Made by a program: the position numbers and the translations under genes. Positions 1-12,700 of a stretch of 64,000 nt of DNA are shown here, in pieces. Origin of the DNA: Owenia fusiformis. Its lineage: Eukaryota; Annelida; Polychaeta; Sabellida; Oweniidae. A model generated the notes under the pieces. The model did not search any database. It was not told the DNA's origin and saw only the letters and a program-made list of their open reading frames with translations. The DNA is taken from positions 18,108,348 to 18,172,347 of the forward strand of contig CAIIXF020000006.1 of assembly GCA_903813345.2 (NCBI GenBank). Direction: 5' to 3'. Within the stretch, counting starts at the first letter, position 1. Each line of letters begins with the position of its first letter.

Positions 1-222
1 AATGCAAGATAAATGTAGAGTGAAACAAGCGAAGTGGAACACCTCTACAAGTGGAACATCCCTATTATATCAGTGGGACACTTCAGTTTCAAATCTGACT
101 CAATGTTAAATGAACCTCTTTAGTGGAACACCTCCAAAGTGCTCTATTTGCACCAACAATTTCACTGTCAAAAATATACCAATATACATGTACAGTATAG
201 TATACTTTAAGTCCATACTTAC

Positions 223-790
223 CATAGTGTCAATAACAGTGATGCCATCCTCATAGGTACCATTATACCCCTCAGGGCACTCGTAACACTGGTAGCCTGG
301 TACAGTGTTCAGACAACGCTCCCAGAAACATGGCTTGTCAGCAAAACACTATAATACGTAAATAAAAATATAAAAACAGAATAAGGGACATCAAATAAAT
401 CAAATCTCTGTTCCACATTTTTTACAAAATAAATGAGATTCTAGTAAATAAACATGTACATTTCTTTAAAAGTGAAGTCTCTGATAAATACAATCTCCAC
501 ACTTAATCTAAAATGTAATCTGAAGTATTTCTGTTAAACTGGATACAGGGTGTGTCAAAATAACACTTTTACACAGTACCTCATCCACATCAACACAAGT
601 GACGCCATCTCCTGAGTAACCTCCTGGACAACCATCACACGTGAAGCCCCCTCCATCAAGGTCATGGCAGGGAACCCTGGATTGGTCATCTTCAAAACAG
701 GGGTAGGGATCCTGCATACATGCACACACACTGGGGTCACATGCTACACATCCAGTGCCATCTGGTTTTGAATATGAGAACTCAGGGCAC
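223..790 (-). CDS. Gene 1 coding exons 44-45: thrombospondin-type EGF modules (gene continues off the left edge)
   Basis: Exons 580-790 and 223-348. Exon 44 contains the thrombospondin/COMP-like EGF pattern with PCHDLDGGGFTCDGCPGGYS and GDGVTCVDVDE, including the DVDE start of a following calcium-binding EGF module. Exon 45 begins CFADKPCFWERCLNTVPGYQ and continues CYECPEGYNG, again the PCF...C-N-T-V-P-G-Y pattern of thrombospondin EGF repeats. The donor after base 223 (GTAAGT, phase 0) shows that coding continues beyond the window. In thrombospondins these modules lead into type 3 calcium repeats; whether that happens here cannot be seen. Confidence 0.82.
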
Positions 791-3700
791 CTAGAGATAT
801 TATTATAACATTAAATTCAATCATGCACGGTCAAGGTCATTCTATAGGTTAAAGTGGCCTTGCCCAACTCAGTCTCTTTTACTTATCTTGATTTCTATTA
901 TCAGATAAGATCAAAAAGATCAGATAAGTCAAAAAATACTGAATTAGGCAAGCCTAGGTCGGGGCTAAGGTTAAAGGTCGAATAAAGAAATATACATGTA
1001 ATCATACTCTGCTCTGTAACTCAAGATCAAAATGTCCCTAAATCTTCATTATAACACCTGAAAAGTCAACTTATTTAGAACGTATAGTTACCTGTTTGCA
1101 TGGTTGAGTCATGCTTTTATGTCAATTTATGAAGTTCTTGTTCCAAAGATCATCAAAAGGCAGAAGTTTATGTTAACCCCATAAGTTATGACTAATATCT
1201 GATTTTATGTGAGATATGGCATATTTTTGCTCACCAGCTACACTGGTCTTTCATGGCGCTGCTATAGAAACCTGTGGGGCAGTTTATACAGTGGTCTTGC
1301 AGGGGGAGATCTTGATATGTCCCTGGCTCACACATTAAACACTCAGCTGCAGTCAGATTAGAAACAATACAGTGCAGTAAAATACTGAGCAAATTAACAA
1401 ATAAAACAAAAAACTGAGATTCATGAATTCATCAATAAAATTATCATAGCACTATTATAAGCTTTTAATTGTTCTTAATATGAAATAATTGTTCAATATA
1501 GATAACTACCCAATCAAATGTATATAGTTTACATCCGGCACAAACAAGTTTTGACCTATATAACTGGAATAACCATGTTTTAACTATACTTTCATGCTAT
1601 CAATCAACATACTATATACAGAGATTTCTGTTTCTCAATCATAATTTCTATATATACTGTACATGTATCTTTTGCAGAGGCTAAGGAACATACTTTGTTC
1701 ATACTTCGGTATTTAAGACTTGTATTATACATTTGGCACTTTGTTCGCTTCCTAGTCAACTCGTACCCAAGACAACTCATACCCAAGACAACTCGTACCC
1801 AAGACAACTCGTACCCAAGACAACTCGTACCCAAGACAACTCGTACACAAGATTATTTTCAGTATTATGGGTGCATATTAGGGAAAAAATTATACAATAT
1901 ATGGTAAGAAGTGCATAAGATGACAGCCAGAAGATCTACATGTAGGGTGGTCAATTTAAGGAAAAATCTCAACAACAAAAATGAAATTTCAACGTAATTC
2001 TAACAGAACATTTTGATTTTGAATTATATAATATTGAGTTTGTAATGCTTTCATGTTATAATGTGAATCAAATAAGCCTCAATATTTTTTTGAATTTAGA
2101 AGACTAGAATTTTTAGAATTTAGAATTGTTTCTCAATGGATCAGTAAAGCATTTTTTTATTAAATAAAAGAAGTGCTTGAAGCGCTTGTTCTAAACATTA
2201 TTTTGTCAAACATATATGTAAATAAATATAATTACAACATTAGATCTGACACTTGTTCCAAACACTCATAAACATACAAAAAAATATGAAAAATGATATT
2301 ATGAATATGTGGAATAAACATGTCTCTTCACTCAAACATCCTGAATCTGTGACCAATATAAATTAATAGTCAATATAAATTGACACTCAGCTCAAAATGT
2401 CACAAAATTAAATCAATCTCTTCCGAAAATTCTTCTTCAAACTTTAAACTATTCTGAACAGTATGTTACAATTATAATATGTATATGTATATCTATTCAA
2501 AACAAAATATATATACTTGGGTACGAGTTGTCCTGGGTAAGAGTTGTCTTGGGTACGAGTTGACCAGTTACCCTTTGTTCTATGTCACTGTATTGAAATT
2601 ACTAAAATATATTTTTTCTCTGAAATAAAAAGTATATAAATAGAAAAGCAACATACTTTGATAGCCATCAGAATATGTTCCATTTGGGCATGCATATTTG
2701 AGGCCTGCATTACAAGCATACCCGGTCTCACACTGTGTGCATGTAGCAGGGCATGTATTGGTGCAGTAGATGTAATGGAACTCAGGGCAGTACTCTGCAA
2801 GACCCTGGTGACAAATCTGGAAAATAAATCAAAAATATGGTATATGATTTGATACAGAACAATACATGTGTATTGATAGCCTTGCCCCAAGTCGGTATTT
2901 TTTACTTATCTGATCTTGAATTATTACCAAAATAAGTAAAAGAAACCAACTTAGGACAAGTGTATCGAGTTCTACAAAAAACAGTGTATACTCTAGAAAG
3001 GAATATTTGAATCATTGATGAATTATTTAATCAAAAATACATCCAAGGAGTACGAAATGATCTTTATTAAAAAATAGATTGTAAAACATCTTTTCTCTTA
3101 ATTCAAAATGATGAACTGTTGCTGGATAATTATAGAGAAATGTGATGCTAAAAGGTTGCCACATCACCAATCATCCTTAATATCTCAAATGAGTGCATCT
3201 CAATTTGCACCTGAAATATACAATCTGCAGGCCAAATGCCCAAATGGAAAAGACTGAAAACAGAGTGAGAAAAGTCAAGTAAGAGCACGACTAGTTTTAT
3301 ATTTACAGGCTTAATTGGCATTAAGTACAGGATAAATATGAGGGACGCACCCATGAGTGTCGAAACTCAACCAGTCATAAGAAAAAACCCACAACATCCC
3401 AAACTATGATCCAACCCATAAAGAATAAAACAAACAATGTCTAAAGACATAAATACTCACATGGCCTTCTGGACATGGTTCACATTGGGAAGATTCACCA
3501 TAAGAATGTTCAGAGGGTATAGCATTACATGTAGTGTTACTGTCAGGGTCACACCAGCCACATGGGTGATGTAGGCCATCTCCCTCACAATAGTACCCTG
3601 CCACACACCTCTGACAGTTGACATCATCTGAAAAATCATATGGTTAAAAAATTCATGTGACTACCCTGCGTGCAGAGTCTAGTTAAACTACTGAAGACGA

Positions 3701-6700
3701 AGCTCTCTTTTAAGAAGTGAAGTCAAACGAATGCAAAGGGTAATATATGACCCAATTGGTAAATTTCTGTTATCAAAAGATTGAAATTTTTATGAAAAAA
3801 ATTGAAACATCAAAAATCTATGACTGTTTGTTTGACTTACGGTAAAACTGTTTTTGTATAGGACAGCCAACAACCTCAAATCTCAAAGCAATTTGTCCAA
3901 ACCATGCCCTTGGATTGAGCCTCACAATTTGGCCATATAGAGGGGGTACGAGGTCTATTAGTACGATAGTGTTCCTATCGCTTGAACCAGGGAAGTCCTA
4001 CAAAGCATATATCATATATTATTAATACAGTAAAAAGTGTGAATAAGAGATACCTATGTAAGGGAACATTTTATCCTTTTTGTAATATGAAACAAATTCA
4101 ACCTTTATAAAAAAAAAATTTAATTTTGAAAAATAGTTAATTGTTAAACCTTATTAGCTTTGAAACTAGATTTAAGTCTCATAAAAATATTTTTGAAGAT
4201 TTTTGATTCTATCCATTCAAGTTTTTGGAACACAACAATAAATATCATCAGCAATTAGTGGTATTAATCGGAAGTCTTGCAACTTACATTAGAGAACAAG
4301 ACTTTTGTTTGATAATGGTGCAATTTTCTAATGAAGAATACTTACAGTAACTGCTGAATCATCTGTGTATGTCACAAAGGGTCCCAGTGTATTGTTGCTG
4401 TAGAGAATTCTCACTTGTGTTACCCACTCATTTTCATCTTCTCTGCCCTGTAGCTGAATCTACAATATTGCCAGGAGAGGAAACAGTTAACATGTGGTAT
4501 ATGCTATATCATGTATAATTGATGATATGTATGATATATGTACAGTGTGCGATGAGTTAAACCTGGTACTCAACATGTTATAGGTGTATGATATTTTCCA
4601 GTGTTTGAGGGGGGGGGGGTGCGATTTTTTGGGTTTGCATCACTGCAAGCAGAGCAAGGCCCAAAAAGGGGGATACAGGGTTCATCCCCAGAAATCTTTT
4701 AAAATATACTTTGTATAAGGTGCATTCTAGGCATTTCAAACTGTAATTGTAAATGTTATTTCAACTAATTTTACCAAATTGCTCTTTTTCTTTTTTTGTG
4801 GGTGGTGGTGCGATTTCATCCCATGTCTACGCCCATGCCTGATGTACAAGTATGATATGATATATTATTCAGTATTACATACCCAGTGAAGCATTTGTAT
4901 TGAAGTCAATGGAGCTGAAGGTCGGCTATATATTCCTGTATAGCCGCCAAACCTTTTACCATGACAATCTTATGACGTCATCGGGACGTCATGTTTCATT
5001 TCTTCCTAATTTCACTCGCACACAGACACGTGGCGTCATTGATATAACGTAGCCATGATATAAAAGTATGTAATACAACAGTTATGTCGGTATCATTGAA
5101 TATATGCCTTCGGTCTGTCGTAATATAACCCTCGCAAGCTCGGGCTATATTGGTGACAGACCTTAGGAATATATTCAATGATAGGGACATAACTGCTAAA
5201 TACATGTACCTGATGTATAATATGAGGTTCCATAAGGTCTGCCTGTATCCACTGTGCCGTATCAGATACATCAGCCACCCAGCCACCACTCAACAACTTG
5301 TATGACTCTACAAGCAAATTATTCAACTATTCTAGACCTTGTATTTACAAACGACCTTGTATTTAAAACGTTTCACAATCATATACAGCAATCCCAGACT
5401 CAGCTAGAACACAAATAAAACCAAATTACCCGTTCACTTTCCACATTAATCTGCCATCAGATAGACTTACCGAAAGTCATGTTCAATCTTCCTCTGCCTG
5501 GATACCCCAGGAAGTGATGCGTTGAGGCATCCATCAGCTCATCATAAATGATTGCATTAGCAATTCCAATGGTGTCACGGCATGCTGGAATAAAGTACAC
5601 AGAGGAAAATTAAAGAGCAATTTTGTTAGATGCTTAAACAGAGTCTGTCAAAACAGTGAGAAAACACAAGTACAAATGTGAAATGTGAAAAAATTGTGCA
5701 AATTCTCTGCATTTATTCACCTCACCAATGAATACATAATACTATAAGGTCCACTCACGATAATTATAGACCCAATAGCCAGGCACGCTAAAGTAAAACT
5801 CTCCGGTGTCATTGGACACATATGGATAATGTGGAACCGGCCGGTGCAGGACATCTATTAAACATGTGTTCCAGAGAGTAATCGTCACAGTGGCAGTTTT
5901 CCCCCTTGGTGGGTCGCCTTTGTCTATTGCAGCAATTGTGACAGTGATGTCTGTGGTCTGGTTGTACACCACCTCATACAGGTCAAATGTATCATTCCAA
6001 CCTGATAGTGGAGGACTGAAATAGATTGAGAATTTACACTCTCCTTTAAAAGTTTAGTTGCCCTGGCTATTCATTGAAAAGTCTGTTTAAGTTTGACATT
6101 TTCCCTCAATCAAAATGACCAATTTGATGATGACTTTAAATAGCCAAACATTACAAGCTTTAACATGTGATCCAATAGGGTTGAAGGCACTATTAAAATC
6201 TTCGACAGGGTGAATGTTTATACAGGTTGAGACTGATCAAAGGAATCATATCATGGGAGATACATCTATCAATGTATACCCTTCCCCTTATAGGACTATG
6301 AACATGCTCTATGCAATGTACCCTGTACCACTCCCATATGTTTGACATAGATAGATTTAGTGCAGGAATGAGCTATAGATCAATGCATGGCTCCCTTCAG
6401 AGTCACTTACTTGGAGATTGTATCGGAGATGTAAAAGTTGATATCTTGATTGACACCGCTGTCAATATCACTGACATTGATGGACAACCAGGGTTCAGGC
6501 TTTAAAGCAGGGATAGCTTCAATATTGAATGCAGTTTGACTTAACTCAGGACAGTTGTCATTCACATCCAAGAGCAATATCTAAAATAAAAGATTTGATA
6601 AGTAATATTGTTTACATGTTCAGAGGCATAGCCAGGGGATGGGGGTGTGATGGGTGCGATCACACTCCTGGCCCCAACCACACAAAAAAAGAAAATTTTT

Positions 6701-9700
6701 TGGATGCTCGTATGCTTTTTGAAAATTAGTGTTTGTAGTATCACATGCACATATACAATAAAAGCATCTCTGTGTAGGTAAAGGGATATATAAAATATGA
6801 TGCCATTTGTGCATGCTGAATTACTCCAGTTATAGTTTTTGATTGAGCACCGAACTTGTTCCAAGCGATGACAATATTAATATCTCATTCTTATTCTTTA
6901 TTTCTTAAGTATATGCAAGGCATGGCATTGTATTTCACAGCCATATATAACATTTCAATATATTTAAGGATTTAAGCCCTGCAGCCATGCAGCGGAAAGT
7001 TTAGGAAACAACATCTGAATGGAATGAAGCAGCCACAATACATCGAGTCTTGGGCTTAAATTCTTTTCACACATTGCAAAATATTTTCTAAGAAATCCAC
7101 TGAACCACTAAAAGAACATTTTTTTGCCTATCATCAAAAGATACAAAATCACTAAAAGAACATATTTTTGCAAGGGTCAAGTTGGCAAAGTATCAATTTC
7201 AGCTGCAATAATACTGACATTGAAATACTGTGTAATCTCATTGGCTGGATTCAGACACACATTGCCTAGCTATGTCGGAATCTAATTCTACTCACCCGTA
7301 TACATATGGTTCCCTCTAGCATGGTACCTTGATCAGTAACTTTGAGTACTAATACATATTTATCAAGGTACTCATAGTCTAGGCTGGTTGCAAGGGTAAC
7401 TAGGGATGTTGATGTGGAGATAGAGAAACTCTCTATTCCAGGAATGTCTGGATCTGGAGTGATTACTGATGGAACTGAACATTCTGAAAATAATAAAAAA
7501 TTCATTCAAAAGAACACCCAGCGATGTTGCTTTGGTAACAAAATCTGTTGTGATGACAACAAAAACACTTCATATACCATGGATTTCTGCCAGTTGTGAT
7601 CACTATAACAAAAAACAAAAAACTTGCAATGTAACAAATGGTTCACTTGTTTATCGCAGTGTTTTAAGATATTCTGATAGCCCCTCACTGATAGTATATA
7701 TCAGTATTCAGTATATATGCCATCTAGCCCACATGCCATATAGCCAAGAGATTAAATCTTATTTACATTAACTTAAAGGGTTAATAGGATTTGTTGAAAA
7801 CACATTTTATTTGAATCAAGAGCCAGTTGTCAATACAAGTTCATACTGACCTACAAAGCTGATGTTAATGCCTGGTAAGGTTGTATAGGTTGGGGGTACT
7901 ACAGGGGGTGCAACGCCTAGTGCCTGATTGGCAGGTGTGTCCTCAACAGCTGTGAAGTGCCTTCCTTCATTACCTGTAATGTTAGAGCATTTAAAGGTAG
8001 CAATAACTTGTATTTATGATACTATCAAAATGTTGTCTACTGAAATATGATTCAAACCAATACACAATTGTTCTATATCTCTATAGAATTTATGAAAAAA
8101 AGAAAGTTCCAAGTTGTTAGTAAAATCTGTCAACAGGTCAAACAAAAAAAGAAAATTCACAATATATAGATTTGATATGTCAATTTGATACCTGCTATCT
8201 GCAATACTTAGTCACACCTGAATACTTTGGTCTTTTCTACCCTATGTATTTTCTGTACTATTTTTTATCAATGGGTACATATATCTCACCTCTTGTAATA
8301 TCCAAAGTATAAGGCCCAAATGAAAAATGGTCTATTAAGTTAACTGTCCCTATGATACCATTGATGTGGAAGTCCTCACCAACTGTCATTGAGTAATCTA
8401 AGGGAGGCTGTTCCGTTGCATTCTGAAATTGAAATATCAACGTTTCACTAATAAGGTCAGATTATAAAATACCATCGCATTGTTTTATTTTAATAAAGAT
8501 ATAAACAAAAAATAGAAAAAAATCAAATCAAAAATGAGACAGTCAAATGATTTAAGTACTTCTCAGCAATTTGGCACTGCAGGTATATTTACCACTTTCA
8601 GAAAAAGTTGCACTGAAATGCTCAAATGTATTTTTAGAATAACTGGTGAATTTTCACATACAAAGATAATGCTACCTCACCTGTACAAATACCATGCCAA
8701 CAGTCTCAATGAAAATCTTGGACTTGCACCAGTATCTTTCTACATGGAACATGTCAAAGTGAAACGTCTCTCCGACCTCCAGTTCCAGCCACACTGATTG
8801 TGATGTCACAGGAACCAGACTGAGGCAGTCGTAACTTCCACTAAGTAGCCCAATTTCAGGTGTGATTAGACCTCCACCTACAGTAGATCTAAATGTTACT
8901 ATATGGCATAAAATTGTTGTGTTTTGTAATTCTCATCCTAAATTACCACAAAATGTTTTTTAATCATCAATGATCTAAAACGAATGTGTATAATTAATAG
9001 ACCTCTCCATCAAAAAATGCTCTAGTAAGCAACATGTCAAGTTCAAAATCAAATGTAAGAAAACAAGATTAATGAATTTTGCTCTACATCATTAATGGTG
9101 ACATAATCTTCAATAAATCCATTTACAATATATCTATTTTAAATTATTTTACCAGGCTTTGCAGATGGATGTTGATCATTTGATCATGACATGCTTATTG
9201 ACTACAAAATTTGACTTTGTCTGTCCCACATCATTCAAGACTAAATGCTCCTGACTGAATACTAGTATCTACAACTTTTTTTGATGTTTTGAGAATTAGC
9301 TATCAATTTTTTTTATTCTTCTACATGTATATTCAGCATGAATGAAATGTCCCTTGGTGTTATTGTCTTGGATTGTAAATGGTTTTGAATGGTGGGGAAA
9401 GGGGATATTAGACATTGTTTCTTTTCATGTTTGATTATACTTTAGGATAGTTGGGGTTTATTTTCTTTATGACTGATGTACTTTTAGGTTTTTTTTTTCT
9501 TGCTGTGTTCTGTAACATTTTTGTTGGCGCTAGCACACACTGTATACATATTTACCAGAGTTTGATGCAGGGGTGAGGTCCACTGACATGCATGGAATGT
9601 TCACATCATTAGGGTCAGTGATCAGTTGTAATACTAGTGTCTTGTTTATATACAACCACATCTCATCACCACCAGCAAGGACGATCACTTCATCTCCTTG

Positions 9701-12700
9701 GTAGATAAATCCTTCTCTAATAGAGCTTGTAAACCTGGTAAAATATAGTATACAAATGTATTTAATTGATTAATTTTGAATTTTGCATCACTGGAGCACT
9801 CCTCTAAGTCAAATGGGTCTGTACAATATTCAGTTGGTGGAGTGCAATCAAATAAAAAATTCCACCAAAAGGTGTGTATGAAAAAATTAACCTGTATTCC
9901 CAATTGAGAACATCTTACCAAAAGTTATTATGAAGCATTATGAAGACAAGTTGTATGACCAATTGAAAAACGTTTTACCCTTTGTGCATGATAAGGAGAA
10001 CATTTCATCTTACCCAAAGTTGTGCACAATATTAGAGCAATCTCTCTGACCCTCTGCCAAGAATCCTCTTCCATCTAAAGGGTAGAAGTCAAAGTCGAAG
10101 TATCTAAAATAAAATGCAATGTGACAAAAACATGCAATGCAATTGGAATGAATGAAATGCAATGTGACAAAACATGCAATGCAATTGGAATGAATGAAAT
10201 GCAATGTGACAAAAACATGCAATGCAATTGGAATGAATGAAATGCAATGTGACAAAAACATGCAATGCAATTGGAGTGAATAAAATGCAATGTGACAAAA
10301 AATGCAATGCAATTGGAATGAATGAAATGCAATGTGACAAAAACATGCAATGCAATTGGAATGAATGAAATGCAATGTGACAAAAACATGCAATGCAATT
10401 ACCCAGATGCGAGTAGGTAGTTACCAGTTTCGCCACCAGGTGGCTGATTCGGGGGAAATAACATGGCAGGGTATTACAAAGTTCCCTTAAACTTGAATAT
10501 TCATCAGTTTTAGTGGTTCACTTTTCATATTACCCTTATGTATCTGATAGTTATACAAATTAAAATATGTCCAGTAAAGGAAAATGTTATCTGCCCAACA
10601 CAAGAAAAGATATTTCACTTTTTGTGATTTTACAACATGGGGTCTATGGGGAATCTCCCCGACCTAGAAGTCACATTTTCAAAGAAAATTAAATTTTCAA
10701 AGTTGATAAACTATTTTCAAAACCACATATCTAGATTTAATTTTACATGTAGATTTCATATATGACATCAGTTTGACTGAATTTTCAATTTTTAATGACG
10801 TAAATCAAGATTATTTCTACTCGCACCTAGTCTATTGGAATGAATGAAATGCAATGTGACAAAAACATGCAATGCAATTGGAATGAATGAAATTTCCCAT
10901 GAGACTGACTACAAATATATTGTTGTAATATTTTGGTCCAATAAAGTAATTAACTGCTATTGCTAACCAGTAAAACAATTATACAACAGATTTGATCCAT
11001 ATTATCTTGCATTACATGTATATCAAAAGTTCTACTCAGGATTAATCCTTTTTCATCCAAATAATGTTGTTATTTTCGTTGTTCTTCAAATAGTACAAAA
11101 TGTCACAAAAATATGTGGTTCATTTTCATATAAAGGAACCATAAATATAAAAATATAAAGGAACCATAAAAACTAAAAAGACTATTAGTATATGCAGGGA
11201 AGAGAGGTTTTTGGTAATTAGTTGTTACCTATTTTTGTATGGATCAGTTCCAAGAACATAAGCCAAGGTCAAATTCTCTTTGTAGACATGGTTTGAGGGA
11301 GACACATCTCTAAACCAATCAGAGAATGTATCTGCAGTTGGTGTGTTTGATATACTGAGCCAGGCCCCGTACGGACTATCTACATATTCAGGCATGTCAA
11401 TCACAGCCTCTGAGAGACCAGTGAAGTCAGGGTGACCCCTGCTAAAATCCGTTAAAAACATTTCCAATATATAATCTCTTGGGTGATTTCCTCCACCTAA
11501 ATTTGCTGAAATAGAAAAATCTTGCTGATTACCAGATTAAGCACAATAACAATGGGTAAATTCAAAATAACTCTAGCAATATGTCAACAGATTTTCAATA
11601 ACTAAAATGGTGTCATGTCATTATTGAACCTATTTGTTGCTACACTTACATAGCACCTCTATGGTGGTAATATAAGATGGAGCACTCTTGGCACTTGTAT
11701 AGCCAGCATCATCAGTCTGTACAGTACAGCTATAGTCCACCCCTGCTACCACTCCATCTGCTTGGCCAAATGTATGGCTGAATATGAGAACTGATGTTGG
11801 GGAGGTCAGATTAAATGTCAATACAGGACCAACATAACTACTGCATACCACTCTGTAGTCCCTGTAATAACAATGTTTTGTGTAAGAATCAAGGAAATTT
11901 TTTATTCCTGATCATAACATCACATTACTTTTAAATCAAATTTTGAGTTTCATTACAAAACTCAACTCTTTTCAATTTTGTACTTACAACATGGCAGGGC
12001 TGATTGAACTATTTGTTCCATTCGGGCAATTAACATAACATGGTAAGATAAGGTCTGCCGGTTGTTCCCAACTCACTGTTAGTTCATACTCTGCCAATGC
12101 TGTAGTCGTGACATTATATCCAGCTAGAGTATGAAATACAAGACAAATATGTTAATATGTGAAACATGTCGACATTATATCCAGCTAGAGTATGAAATAC
12201 AAGTCAAATATGTTAATATGTGAAACATGTCGACATTATATCCAGCTAGAGTATGAAATACAAGACAAATATGCTAATCTGTGAAACATGTCGGCATTAT
12301 ATCCAGCTAGAGTATGAAATACAAGTCATGTTAATATGTGAAACATGTCGACATTATATCCAGCTAGAGTATGAAATACAAGTCAAATATGTTAATATGT
12401 GAAACATGTCGGCATTATATCCAGCTAGAGTATGAAATACAAGTCATGTTAATATGTGAAACATGTCGACATTATATTCAGCTAGAGTATGAAATACAAG
12501 ACAAATATGCTAATATGTGAAACATGTCGACATTATATCCAGCTAGAGTATGAAATACAAGTCAAATATGTAAAACATGTCAATTGTCAACTCTGCCAGT
12601 TTTTCCCATCCAACCAAACCCGTAGTCTGGATTTTGTTCTCTATTTAATATAATGCATGGTTATCAGGGCCGTCAGATGGGGGGGTGCGATGGGTGCGAC

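Noticed and set aside
10010-10436. Long overlapping minus-strand frames of repeated HCISFIPIALHVF-type peptide
   Set aside because: They are translations of the 43-bp minisatellite in three frames, not a protein.
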